In this document: positions 1 to 5,843 of the stretch, in pieces
Position numbering within the stretch: the stretch's first letter is position 1
Layout: each line of letters begins with the position of its first letter
NCBI GenBank assembly: GCA_016649925.1
Contig: JAENWO010000171.1
Coordinates: 1 to 5,843, forward strand
Length of the DNA: 5,843 bases
Direction of reading: 5' to 3'
Source of the DNA: Actinomycetales bacterium
Lineage (GTDB): Bacteria > Actinomycetota > Actinomycetes > Actinomycetales > Beutenbergiaceae
The notes under the pieces: model-generated
What the model was told of the DNA's origin: nothing
What the model saw: only the letters and a program-made list of their open reading frames with translations
The model's database searches: none
Made by a program: the position numbers and the translations under genes

Positions 1-1384
1 GGCGCGGAACAGTCCGACGCGTTCGTCTTCTTCGGGGCGACGGGCGATCTGGCCTTCAAGCAGATCTTCCCGGCGCTGCACGGCCTCATCCGCGACGACG
101 GCTTCGACCTGCCGATCATCGGGGTGGCGCGATCGGGTGATCTCGACACGCTGCGCGAACGGGCGCGACGGAGCGTCGAGGCGAGCGGCGGCACCGACCC
201 GCAGGCGTTCGCGCGGCTGCTCGAGCGTCTCCGCTACGTCAAGGGCTCCCACGATGACCCCGAGACGTTTCACGCGCTGCGTCGCGAGCTCGGCGACGCC
301 GGACATCCGCTGCACTACCTGGCGATCCCGCCGGCCCTGTTCGGCCAGGTCATCGCCAATCTCGAAGCCTCGGGCTGCGCGAAGGGGGCGCGGGTGATCG
401 TCGAGAAGCCCTTCGGGCGGGACCTCGCCAGCGCCCGCGCCCTGAACGACGCCGCGCGCGCCGTCTTTCCCGAGGCGGCGATCTTCCGGATCGACCACTT
501 CCTGGGGCAAGGAGCCGGTCCAGAACCTCCTCTACTTCCGGTTCGCCAACTCGTTCCTCGAGCCGCTCTGGAACCGCGACCGGATCGCCAGCGTGCAGAT
601 CACCTTGGCCGAGTCGTTCGACGTCGGCACCCGGGGCGCCTATTACGACGGGACCGGCGCCATCCGCGACGTGATCCAGAACCACCTCCTTCAGGTGCTG
701 AGCCTGCTGACCATGGAGCCCCCGTCGGGACGCACCCCGGACGCGGTGTCGAACGAGAAGTTCAAGGTCCTCGACTCGATCCGGCCGCTACGCCCCGGCG
801 ACGCTGTACGCGGCCAGTACCGCGGCTACCGCGACGTCGATGGCGTGGCCCCCGGCTCGACCGTCGAGACGTTCGCCGCCGTCCGCCTCGAGATCTACAC
901 CTGGCGCTGGGCGGGCGTGCCGTTCACCATCCGCACCGGGAAGTCCCTGCCGGTCACGGCGACCGAGGTCCTCGTGAGGTTGAGGCCACCTCCCCGGGCG
1001 GTCTTCGGCGCCAGCGCCCTGCCCGAGGGCGACCACATCCGGTTCCAGTTGGAGCCCGACATCTCGATCTCGCTCGGCGCCCGGGTGAAGCTGCCCGGAG
1101 AGGCCATGGTCGGTGAGCCGGTCGAGCTGGTCGCGTGCCATCGTCGCGGCGACGGCCGCCCGCCCTACGAGCGCCTCATCGGCGACGCGGCCGTCGGCGA
1201 CCAGTCGTTGTTCGCCCGCGAGGACTCGATCGAGGCGGCCTGGCGGGTGGTCGAGGGCGTGCTCGATGATCGGACCCCCGTCCACGACTACGAGCCGGGA
1301 AGTTGGGGCCCACCGCAAGCCGACCAGCTGCTCGCCCCCGGCGAGCACTGGCACGTACCGGGCTCCGCTGCGCCTGCGGGCTGA
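1..1384 (+). CDS. zwf: Glucose-6-phosphate 1-dehydrogenase, 5'-partial and broken by one frameshift
   Basis: Oxidises glucose-6-phosphate to 6-phosphoglucono-lactone with reduction of NAD(P)+, the entry step of the oxidative pentose phosphate pathway, in the cytosol. About 460 residues are readable once one base is discounted, against 480-510 usual for the family, so only a short N-terminus lies off the left edge. Counting from the edge, the Rossmann motif GATGDLAFK is at 12-20, the substrate-site EKPFG at 135-139, and RIDHFLGK at 163-170 (D165 and H166 are the conserved catalytic-site Asp and phosphate-binding His). RDVIQNH ends in the expected catalytic-base histidine at 228. The C-terminus ([17 protein letters not shown]) is typical and complete, with a TGA stop at 1382-1384. 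Frame 1 runs to about 504. After the GGGG at 504-507 the protein continues only in frame 2, so one G is extra. Family assignment is certain; whether the gene is functional depends on whether that G is real. It is convergent with the minus-strand genes to its right. Confidence 0.93.
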
Positions 1385-1417
1385 GCGGTGCAGAGCGCCG
1401 AGCGGGTGAGGCCTGGC

Positions 1418-1730
1418 TCAGGGCGGTGAGTCCGGTACGCCGGGCAACGGGCTCTCGAGCGTGGCCAGCGCATGGTCTGCGCCCACGGCGAGCAGCCGCT
1501 CGATGGAGTACTGACGAACGAGCCTCGCCCTCACCGGTGATCTCGCCGGTCAGGTCAGTCACCATGAAGGTGGCGCTCTGGTTGATGGTGAGCACCGGCG
1601 GGCCGATGCTGATCTGCGCCAGCGTGAATCGCTCGGTGTCGTGGTCGAATGGTTCGCCTGGCGTCGTCGTCGGGTGCAGGTCAGCGGATGTACGGCTGCC
1701 AGGTGCCGTAGCGCTCCCCGACCGGGCCAC
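1418..1730 (-). pseudogene. Remnant of glycogen-debranching enzyme N-terminal domain (amylo-alpha-1,6-glucosidase-like)
   Basis: Read on the minus strand, the frame at about 1680-1525 gives a peptide containing LTINQSATFMVTDLTGEI. This resembles the opening beta-strand region of the N-terminal domain of bacterial amylo-alpha-1,6-glucosidase-type debranching enzymes, which trim glycogen branches. After GEGE (about 1525) that frame turns into low-complexity Arg/Ala sequence. A second frame, open from a GTG at 1532-1534 to a TGA at 1418-1420, reads RLVRQYSIERLLAVG and ends after a further 19 residues. RLVRQYSI may match the DTR-x-L-S-x-Y-x-L segment that normally follows, which would mean a small out-of-frame deletion at about 1525. 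Full-length enzymes are usually 600-750 residues; here at most about 90 remain and no catalytic domain follows, only the convergent zwf. The only in-frame start I see is a GTG at 1728-1730, overlapping the end of the SPW-VKOR gene by 50 bases. Family call is moderate, from recalled motif similarity only. Confidence 0.45.
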
Positions 1731-3096
1731 GGCGCAGGCTGAGCAGGATCAGCGCGACACCGGCAGCGACGTCGTTCCACGTCGCGGTCGTCGTCCCCCC
1801 GCTGAGCAGCCACGGGGCGGCGACGAGCCAGGCGCCGAAGGCGACGTTGACGTAGCGGGCGGCGCGCCCGACGTCGGCCAGGGCGATGATCGCCACCGTC
1901 ACCACCAGCGCCCCGACGATGTTGTCGCTGTCAGCGGCTCGGTCCACGGTTCCGAACATGGAGGGGGAGGCCATCAGCCACAGCCCCACCGCCGCGCTGG
2001 CGAGCAGGTTCCACGGCAGGGCCACGCCCCACGCCGCTGCCTTGGCACTCACCACGTCCGGGCGGACGGCGACGGGGTGCTCGTCGGCTGCTGCGAGGGT
2101 GCCGCCCAGCCAGAACACGCGCCAGACCGGCTGGCCCTCCCGGCGGGCCAGGACGAGGAACTCGCCCGTGGCGACGACCTCGTCGAGGGTGAGGGCGATC
2201 ATGATCAGCATCGACAGTGCCGCGATCAGGCAGGGCGTGCACCAGGCGCCGACGGCTACGGGCTGGAGGATGATGAGCGAGATGCTGGCGATGCCGAGGG
2301 GCACCACGAGGATGCCGAAGAACGACACCATCCAGGGCATCGTCCGCCAGCGCGCCTTGTCGCCCATGAACCCCATCAGCGCCTCGACCATGTACAGCAC
2401 CGCGCCCAGGCCGGCGTCGGAGATCGGGAAGCTCTTCGACAGGTCCGAGTCGAGCACCGCCCTGGTGCCGGGATCGAAGAACGGCTCCCAGACCGACCCG
2501 GTGTAGCCGAGCTGGTAGGCGGCCATCTGCCGGGACAGGAAGAAGCCCACGAGGGCCAGCGCGATGATCGGCGCCCGCTGCGTCAACGACGAGGGGTTGT
2601 AGGACCAGCCCGCCGGCGCGTCGGGTCCCGGCAGCATGCGCATGCCCGGCATCCCGGGCATGAGCAGCACGAAGGCGATCACGAGCGTGCCCGCGAGCGT
2701 GTCGTTGGCATAGGCGGCCGCCGTCGGCGCCTCGAAGAGGAGCGGGGCGAACAGGAGCCAGATCCCGACCAGCGAGTTCGCCCACGGGGCCCACACCGAC
2801 CCGCGCACGAGGGTGACGACCGCAAACCCGACGAGGAGGGTTCCGCTGATCGCGTCGCTCCAGGTGAGCGCCAGGCTGCGGTAGCCGAGCGCGGCGGGGC
2901 TGGTGATCAGCCAGAGACCGAGGATGATGGCGGCGAAGAAGTGCGCCCACGGCGCAGCCCCACCGTGCGCCGGACCGGCCGACTTGTCCATGTCCATCCC
3001 GGCCATGTCGCCGGTCCCGTGGCCTCCGCCGTGGTGCAGCGGCCCACCGGGTTCGGGGGCGGCCTCGGCTTGGGGTGGGTGCTGGACGTGGCCCAT
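1681..3096 (-). CDS. SPW-repeat / vitamin K epoxide reductase-like membrane protein
   Basis: A 471-residue polytopic membrane protein of likely thiol-redox or structural role; its substrate is unknown. Order: a soluble His/Met-rich tail (about 1-45), a first pair of SPW-type repeats (about 50-147), a VKOR-like four-helix core (about 174-313), a charged loop (about 316-352), and a second SPW pair (about 357-455). I count roughly 11-12 hydrophobic segments. The SPW boxes are degenerate: SPA at 66-68, APL at 117-119, SPS at 377-379 and APW at 427-429. Each is followed some 12-16 residues later by an Asp and then a Gly (for example TWSDAISG, TWNDVAAG). The VKOR core carries WCTPC, with C286 and C289 matching the catalytic CxxC. 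These are the only cysteines in the protein, so the loop cysteine pair of classical VKORs is missing. The ATG at 3094-3096 is chosen because AGGA lies 6 bases upstream and the longer open frame to 3339 overlaps the upstream gene and is not protein-like. It follows the epimerase gene by 28 bases, so the two are probably co-transcribed. Confidence 0.82.
   Translation of the reverse strand: MGHVQHPPQAEAAPEPGGPLHHGGGHGTGDMAGMDMDKSAGPAHGGAAPWAHFFAAIILGLWLITSPAALGYRSLALTWSDAISGTLLVGFAVVTLVRGSVWAPWANSLVGIWLLFAPLLFEAPTAAAYANDTLAGTLVIAFVLLMPGMPGMRMLPGPDAPAGWSYNPSSLTQRAPIIALALVGFFLSRQMAAYQLGYTGSVWEPFFDPGTRAVLDSDLSKSFPISDAGLGAVLYMVEALMGFMGDKARWRTMPWMVSFFGILVVPLGIASISLIILQPVAVGAWCTPCLIAALSMLIMIALTLDEVVATGEFLVLARREGQPVWRVFWLGGTLAAADEHPVAVRPDVVSAKAAAWGVALPWNLLASAAVGLWLMASPSMFGTVDRAADSDNIVGALVVTVAIIALADVGRAARYVNVAFGAWLVAAPWLLSGGTTTATWNDVAAGVALILLSLRRGPVGERYGTWQPYIR
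2641..2662. repeat. Perfect 9-bp inverted repeat with 4-base loop inside the SPW-VKOR gene
   Basis: CATGCCCGG at 2641-2649 and CCGGGCATG at 2654-2662 are exact reverse complements around CATC. In RNA this would be a strong GC hairpin. It lies in codons for the PGMPGM stretch (about residues 147-152), so it may simply come from repeating Pro-Gly-Met codons. There is no T-run after it on either strand, so it is not an intrinsic terminator. Confidence 0.6.
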
Positions 3097-3102
3097 CGCG
3101 GG

Positions 3103-3106
3103 TCCT
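3103..3106 (-). promoter_or_regulatory. Ribosome binding site of the SPW-VKOR gene
   Basis: On the minus strand AGGA lies 6 bases before the ATG at 3094-3096, within the 28-base gap after the epimerase stop. This supports the short start over the in-frame alternative at 3339. Confidence 0.6.
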
Positions 3107-3124
3107 GTCCGCTCGGGCGTCGGG

Positions 3125-4249
3125 TCAGAGTCCACCGGTCGTCCCCTCGTGCCCGCGATGCGTGGTGTGCTTGCGGAGGGAGCGGGGCGGTTCCAGCTCG
3201 TTCTCGCGGTACCAGCCCAGCGGGTCCGCTTTGAGCGCCGCGACCATCGTGGGGAGCGTGGCGCGCAGCGAGCGGGTCGGCTCCCAGCCCAGCAGCTCGC
3301 GCGCTCGGGTGGTGTCGAGCGCGTAGTGATCCCCGGCACGGTCGATCATCCACGGCCGGATCCACCGCTCCCGCCCCGGGGTCTTGGCCAGCACCCAGGC
3401 CCCGATCTTGATCAGCGGCTTCAGCTGGATCGGGATCGGGATCGTCTCCAGGTTCTCGCCGTGAAGCAGGCGAGCCAAGGTGTGCTGGAGCTCGTCGTAG
3501 CTGAGCGTCTCGGGCTCACCGAGCAGGAGGGGCAGTTCCGGTGGCAGCGCGGCGCGGCGCTCCACGGCCGCACCGATGGCATCTACCAGGTCATCCATGT
3601 GCAGGTAGGACGCGCCGTGCGCAGTGGTACCCGCGTAGACGCGGCTGCTGAGCTGGCGCTCGTAGACGCGCTGGATCTGCTGGGCCAGCGGGATCGAGTG
3701 ACACCCATCGTCATAGACACCAGAGATCCGCAGCAGCACGGCAGGGATGTCGCCCCGCCCGTCGCGGATCACCTGCTCCGTCTTCACCTTGGACGCCGGG
3801 TAGGCCCAGCTCGCCTCGACCGGCGAGTCCTCGTCTATGAGCTGGCCGGGCTCGGCGGCCCGATGCACCAGCATCGTGCTCGAGAACACGAACTGCTCGA
3901 CCTGGAAGTCGAGGTCGCGCAGCCCGCGCAGCACCCGGCCCGTGCCGCGCACGGTGATCTCCTCGTACTGCGGGCTCGGCTCACCCAAGAAGTCGTAGTA
4001 CGCGGCGAGATGGACGAACGACGCGACGCGGCTCCCGTGGTGCTCACGAATCGCTTTGAGCCCCTCCCGCACGCTGTCGTCCGAGGTGATGTCGACCGGG
4101 ACGTACACGCAGCCCGGAGGCGGCGGGTTGTCGGCCTTGCGATCGAAGCCGACGACCTCACCGAAGCGGCCGGCGAATCGCCGCATCACCGCATCCCCGA
4201 TCCGACCGTTCGAACCCGTGACGATGATGATGCTGTCGTCTGTCGTCAT
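3125..4249 (-). CDS. NAD(P)-dependent epimerase/dehydratase family protein (extended SDR)
   Basis: A soluble cytosolic 374-residue enzyme of the extended short-chain dehydrogenase family, which acts on nucleotide sugars or related alcohols/ketones using bound NAD(P). The exact substrate cannot be read from sequence. The nucleotide-binding TGSNGRIG is at 11-18, after strand SIIIV. D52 in VDIT is the usual acidic residue near the adenine. HLAAYYDF lies at 80-87, SST at 123-125 supplies the catalytic Ser/Thr, and YPASK at 150-154 is the catalytic YxxxK. RISGVYD (174-180) fits the substrate-domain strand. LLGWEPTRSLRATLP (319-333) is the typical C-terminal helix region of epimerases. The basic, His-rich tail from about 345 to 374 is an addition. 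The ATG at 4247-4249 is preferred because GAGGA lies 5 bases upstream and the SDR fold begins at once; the open frame continues to 4666 without protein-like sequence. It is probably the first gene of an operon with the SPW-VKOR gene 28 bases downstream. Confidence 0.9.
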   Translation of the reverse strand: MTTDDSIIIVTGSNGRIGDAVMRRFAGRFGEVVGFDRKADNPPPPGCVYVPVDITSDDSVREGLKAIREHHGSRVASFVHLAAYYDFLGEPSPQYEEITVRGTGRVLRGLRDLDFQVEQFVFSSTMLVHRAAEPGQLIDEDSPVEASWAYPASKVKTEQVIRDGRGDIPAVLLRISGVYDDGCHSIPLAQQIQRVYERQLSSRVYAGTTAHGASYLHMDDLVDAIGAAVERRAALPPELPLLLGEPETLSYDELQHTLARLLHGENLETIPIPIQLKPLIKIGAWVLAKTPGRERWIRPWMIDRAGDHYALDTTRARELLGWEPTRSLRATLPTMVAALKADPLGWYRENELEPPRSLRKHTTHRGHEGTTGGL

Positions 4250-4254
4250 CGCGA

Positions 4255-4259
4255 TCCTC
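4255..4259 (-). promoter_or_regulatory. Ribosome binding site of the epimerase gene
   Basis: GAGGA on the minus strand, 5 bases before the ATG at 4247-4249. A second AGAGGA sits a few bases further upstream (4262-4267). Together they fix the start just ahead of the nucleotide-binding motif. Confidence 0.6.
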
Positions 4260-4651
4260 GATCCTCTCGTCCCCGCTATCGAACCCAACCGATCAACTCC
4301 GGCAGCACCATCACGTCGTGGGGCGACCGGACCGCAACCTCTCCCTCCTCGTGGCCTTCGTGCGCGTCGGCGCGCCCGGCAGGCGTTCGTCCTTCCCCTC
4401 GTGCGGGCAGGACACCCGACTCCTACAGTCTGTCGCAGGAGAGCGCGACTGTGCCCGAGCAGTCCGGTGTGAACCGCTCCTCCATCCGGCCGGTGGCTCG
4501 TTGCTCGTGACGCAGCGTTCGCTGTCGCGGGCGACATCCTCGGCGGCGCTGTCCAAGCCTGAAGCTGCGGTGGAACCGCGCCTGCGGGCGGGCTGATCAC
4601 ATGGACGCGGACTGGGCGGTCGCTGACGCCCGGCGATCGACGGGTTCCCAT

Positions 4652-4663
4652 ACAACGTGTTGT
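4652..4663. repeat. Inverted repeat ACAAC-GT-GTTGT, possible regulator site
   Basis: The two 5-base arms are exact reverse complements around a 2-base centre, in the most A/T-rich part of the gap. A TTGACA reading on the minus strand (4666-4661) overlaps it. No -10 box sits at 16-18 bases, and the distance to the epimerase start is about 400 bases. A repressor operator is one possibility; chance is another. Confidence 0.3.
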
Positions 4664-4778
4664 CAAATGCCGCCGTCATCCTCAACCAGCGCGGCGCTCA
4701 ACACTACGAGCCGAAGGCCCAGAACCGGTCCTCACATGCAGTCGGCGCTTCACCTTCGGTTGAGGGTCAGGGACAGCT

Positions 4779-5843
4779 CTATTGAGGCTCTGTTCTCGTG
4801 TGGCGAAGTAGGACAGGGCGACCGAACACGGCGATGAGCACGAGGAGACCCAGGAAGGCGAGCGCCACGGGATCGGTCTCGATCAAGCGCACGACAAGGG
4901 TGATCAACGCCGCAGCGGCGGAGACGGCTGCGAATCCTGTCAGGACCCGTGACCCGGCCCGCGCACGAAAGGCCAACCCGCCGACGATGGCGAAGGTGAA
5001 GAGGAAGGTGAGGCTCGCGGCCTCGACGAGCGTGGCGAGGGCTCCGAGCATCGCACATCCGGCAGCGAGTCCGCCGAGTCCGATCACGGCCCGATCCGGC
5101 AGACCCGCCCGGTTTCGGTGATGCAACGCGGCGGGCAGCTCCCCGTCCTTGGCGACCTCGTGGGTGAGCCGTGCGGTGGCGAACAGCGTCGCATTGATGG
5201 CTGACCCGGTGGAGAAGGCCGCGCCGATCGACACCACGATGAGCCCGGCGATACCGAAGGCTTGGCGGCCGGCGACGGCCAATGCGACCTCCTGGTGTGC
5301 CACCACCTGGTCCGCGCCGATGAGCGTCGTCACGCCCAGCGCCACGACGACGTACACGGCGATGACCACGACGATGGCCGAGAGCACAGCACGGGGGAGC
5401 GTCTTCTGCGGGTTGTCGATGTCGTCGAAGTCGTAGGTCACCAACTGGAACCCTTCATAGGCCATGAACACGGACGCCCCACCGAAGAGCGCGGCACCGA
5501 TCCCGGTGCCGGGCACTCCTCGTGACAGCATCGCCGGATCCCATTGCGCCAGTCCCCACCCGGCCAGGCCCACGAGCACGGCCAGCTTGAACCACACAAG
5601 AACCACCTCGACGCCGCCCGCCTCACTGACGCCCCGTAGGTTCAACCCCATGAAGAAGGCCAGGATGGCTGCGGCGGCGACGCGCGGGAACCACTGTCCT
5701 GCGCCGATGACGTTGCCGAGGTACTCGCCGAAGGTCAACGCGTACACCGCATTGGTGAGCACGTAGCCGACGATGAGCACCCAGGAGAGGCTGCCCGCGA
5801 ACCCCCACCGGTTGATCTCACGCAGAAAGATGAACGCTCCGCC
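4779..5843 (-). CDS. APC-superfamily amino-acid/polyamine-type permease, N-terminus off the right edge
   Basis: An inner-membrane transporter of the amino acid-polyamine-organocation superfamily, which moves amino acids or amines by cation symport or exchange. The substrate is not predictable here. The frame is open through the window edge: the 354 visible residues begin GGAFIFLREI, matching the conserved GGxY/F-x-Y/F segment around helix 2-3, so roughly the first 50-80 residues are missing. Counting from the edge, FMAYEGFQ at 126-133 is the helix-6 unwound substrate-site motif, followed by DNPQKTLPRA (143-152), the conserved loop after helix 6. STGSAINATLFATARL at 211-226 is helix 8, followed by AKDGELP (231-237). 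About nine or ten hydrophobic helices are visible, and the TAG stop is at 4779-4781. A GTG at 5778-5780 could be mistaken for the start, but family sequence continues upstream of it. No neighbour links it to a pathway. Confidence 0.9.
   Translation of the reverse strand, partial: GGAFIFLREINRWGFAGSLSWVLIVGYVLTNAVYALTFGEYLGNVIGAGQWFPRVAAAAILAFFMGLNLRGVSEAGGVEVVLVWFKLAVLVGLAGWGLAQWDPAMLSRGVPGTGIGAALFGGASVFMAYEGFQLVTYDFDDIDNPQKTLPRAVLSAIVVVIAVYVVVALGVTTLIGADQVVAHQEVALAVAGRQAFGIAGLIVVSIGAAFSTGSAINATLFATARLTHEVAKDGELPAALHHRNRAGLPDRAVIGLGGLAAGCAMLGALATLVEAASLTFLFTFAIVGGLAFRARAGSRVLTGFAAVSAAAALITLVVRLIETDPVALAFLGLLVLIAVFGRPVLLRHTRTEPQ

Larger units (their letters stand above)
4250..4778. other. 529-base stretch without a convincing gene
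   Basis: Lies between the start of the epimerase gene and the end of the permease gene, so it should hold the promoter of the epimerase operon and the 3' end of the permease transcript. Open frames exist on both strands, but their products are Arg/Ser/Pro/Ala-rich with no motif, as expected from high-GC DNA. A small hairpin (GCGGT-GGA-ACCGC, 4567-4579) has no T-run after it. I see no clear -35/-10 pair, intrinsic terminator, tRNA or riboswitch. The part around 4651-4710 is richer in A/T than the rest and carries the inverted repeat listed separately. Confidence 0.6.

Noticed and set aside
1531..1540. Palindrome TCACCGGTGA in the convergent region
   Set aside because: It falls in the codons of the debranching-enzyme remnant, is short, and has no T-run. 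It is not supported as a terminator or operator.
1931..2950. 339-codon minus-strand open frame overlapping the SPW-VKOR gene in another frame
   Set aside because: The product is Arg/His/Pro/Gly-rich, without the hydrophobic helices of the true frame.
1303..3234. 643-codon open frame on the plus strand opposite the SPW-VKOR gene
   Set aside because: Its product is Arg/Gly/Asp/His-rich low-complexity sequence with no motif. The opposite strand encodes a clear membrane protein, so this is a high-GC antisense shadow.
3097..3339. N-terminal extension of the SPW-VKOR gene to 3339
   Set aside because: The extra 81 residues overlap the epimerase coding region and are Arg/Ser/Pro-rich. The ATG at 3096 has a good ribosome binding site.
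4420..4442. Possible stem CTCCT...AGGAG in the gap
   Set aside because: Only five pairs around a 13-base loop. It is too weak to call a terminator or structured RNA.
2903..4510. 535-codon open frame on the plus strand opposite the epimerase gene
   Set aside because: It has no recognisable domain and lies over a textbook SDR enzyme on the minus strand.
4250..4666. N-terminal extension of the epimerase gene to 4666
   Set aside because: The SDR fold starts right after the ATG at 4249. The added 139 residues are low-complexity and match no domain.
4638..4666. Minus-strand sigma70-type promoter starting with TTGACA at 4666-4661
   Set aside because: No -10-like hexamer occurs at 16-18 bases spacing (CCGTCG at 17), so I do not call a promoter.

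Overview
This is a roughly 70% GC window with long open frames, G/C-ending codons and short AGGA-type ribosome binding sites. It looks like a free-living high-GC bacterium. An actinobacterial-type lineage is my best guess, but no rRNA or other marker is present to prove it. It reads as ordinary chromosome: no transposase, integrase, CRISPR array, tRNA or rRNA is visible.

Layout. The left edge cuts into a glucose-6-phosphate dehydrogenase gene (zwf, + strand, 1-1384), which lacks only its extreme N-terminus. Its reading frame is broken once, at a run of four G around 504-507. Facing it on the minus strand is a short remnant that resembles the start of a glycogen-debranching enzyme (about 1418-1730). 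It is broken after about 50 residues and lost downstream. Next come two minus-strand genes, 28 bases apart and probably one operon. The upstream gene (3125-4249) is an extended short-chain dehydrogenase / NAD-dependent epimerase. The downstream gene (1681-3096) is a polytopic membrane protein in which a VKOR-like CxxC domain sits between two SPW-type repeat pairs. A 529-base stretch without a convincing gene (4250-4778) carries a small inverted repeat. The right edge cuts through an APC-family amino-acid/polyamine-type permease (minus strand, 4779-5843, N-terminus missing).

How the genes may work together. zwf and the debranching-enzyme remnant both belong to glucose/glycogen carbon flow, where G6PD makes NADPH, but the remnant cannot make a working enzyme as read here. 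The epimerase and the SPW-VKOR-SPW protein are the most interesting pair. Tight spacing suggests co-expression of a soluble NAD(P)-dependent enzyme and a membrane protein of likely thiol-redox character, with a His/Met-rich tail that may bind metal. The permease has its own position beyond the gap and no evident link to the others.

The two frame breaks lie within about 1 kb of each other. Either could be an assembly or sequencing error rather than biology.
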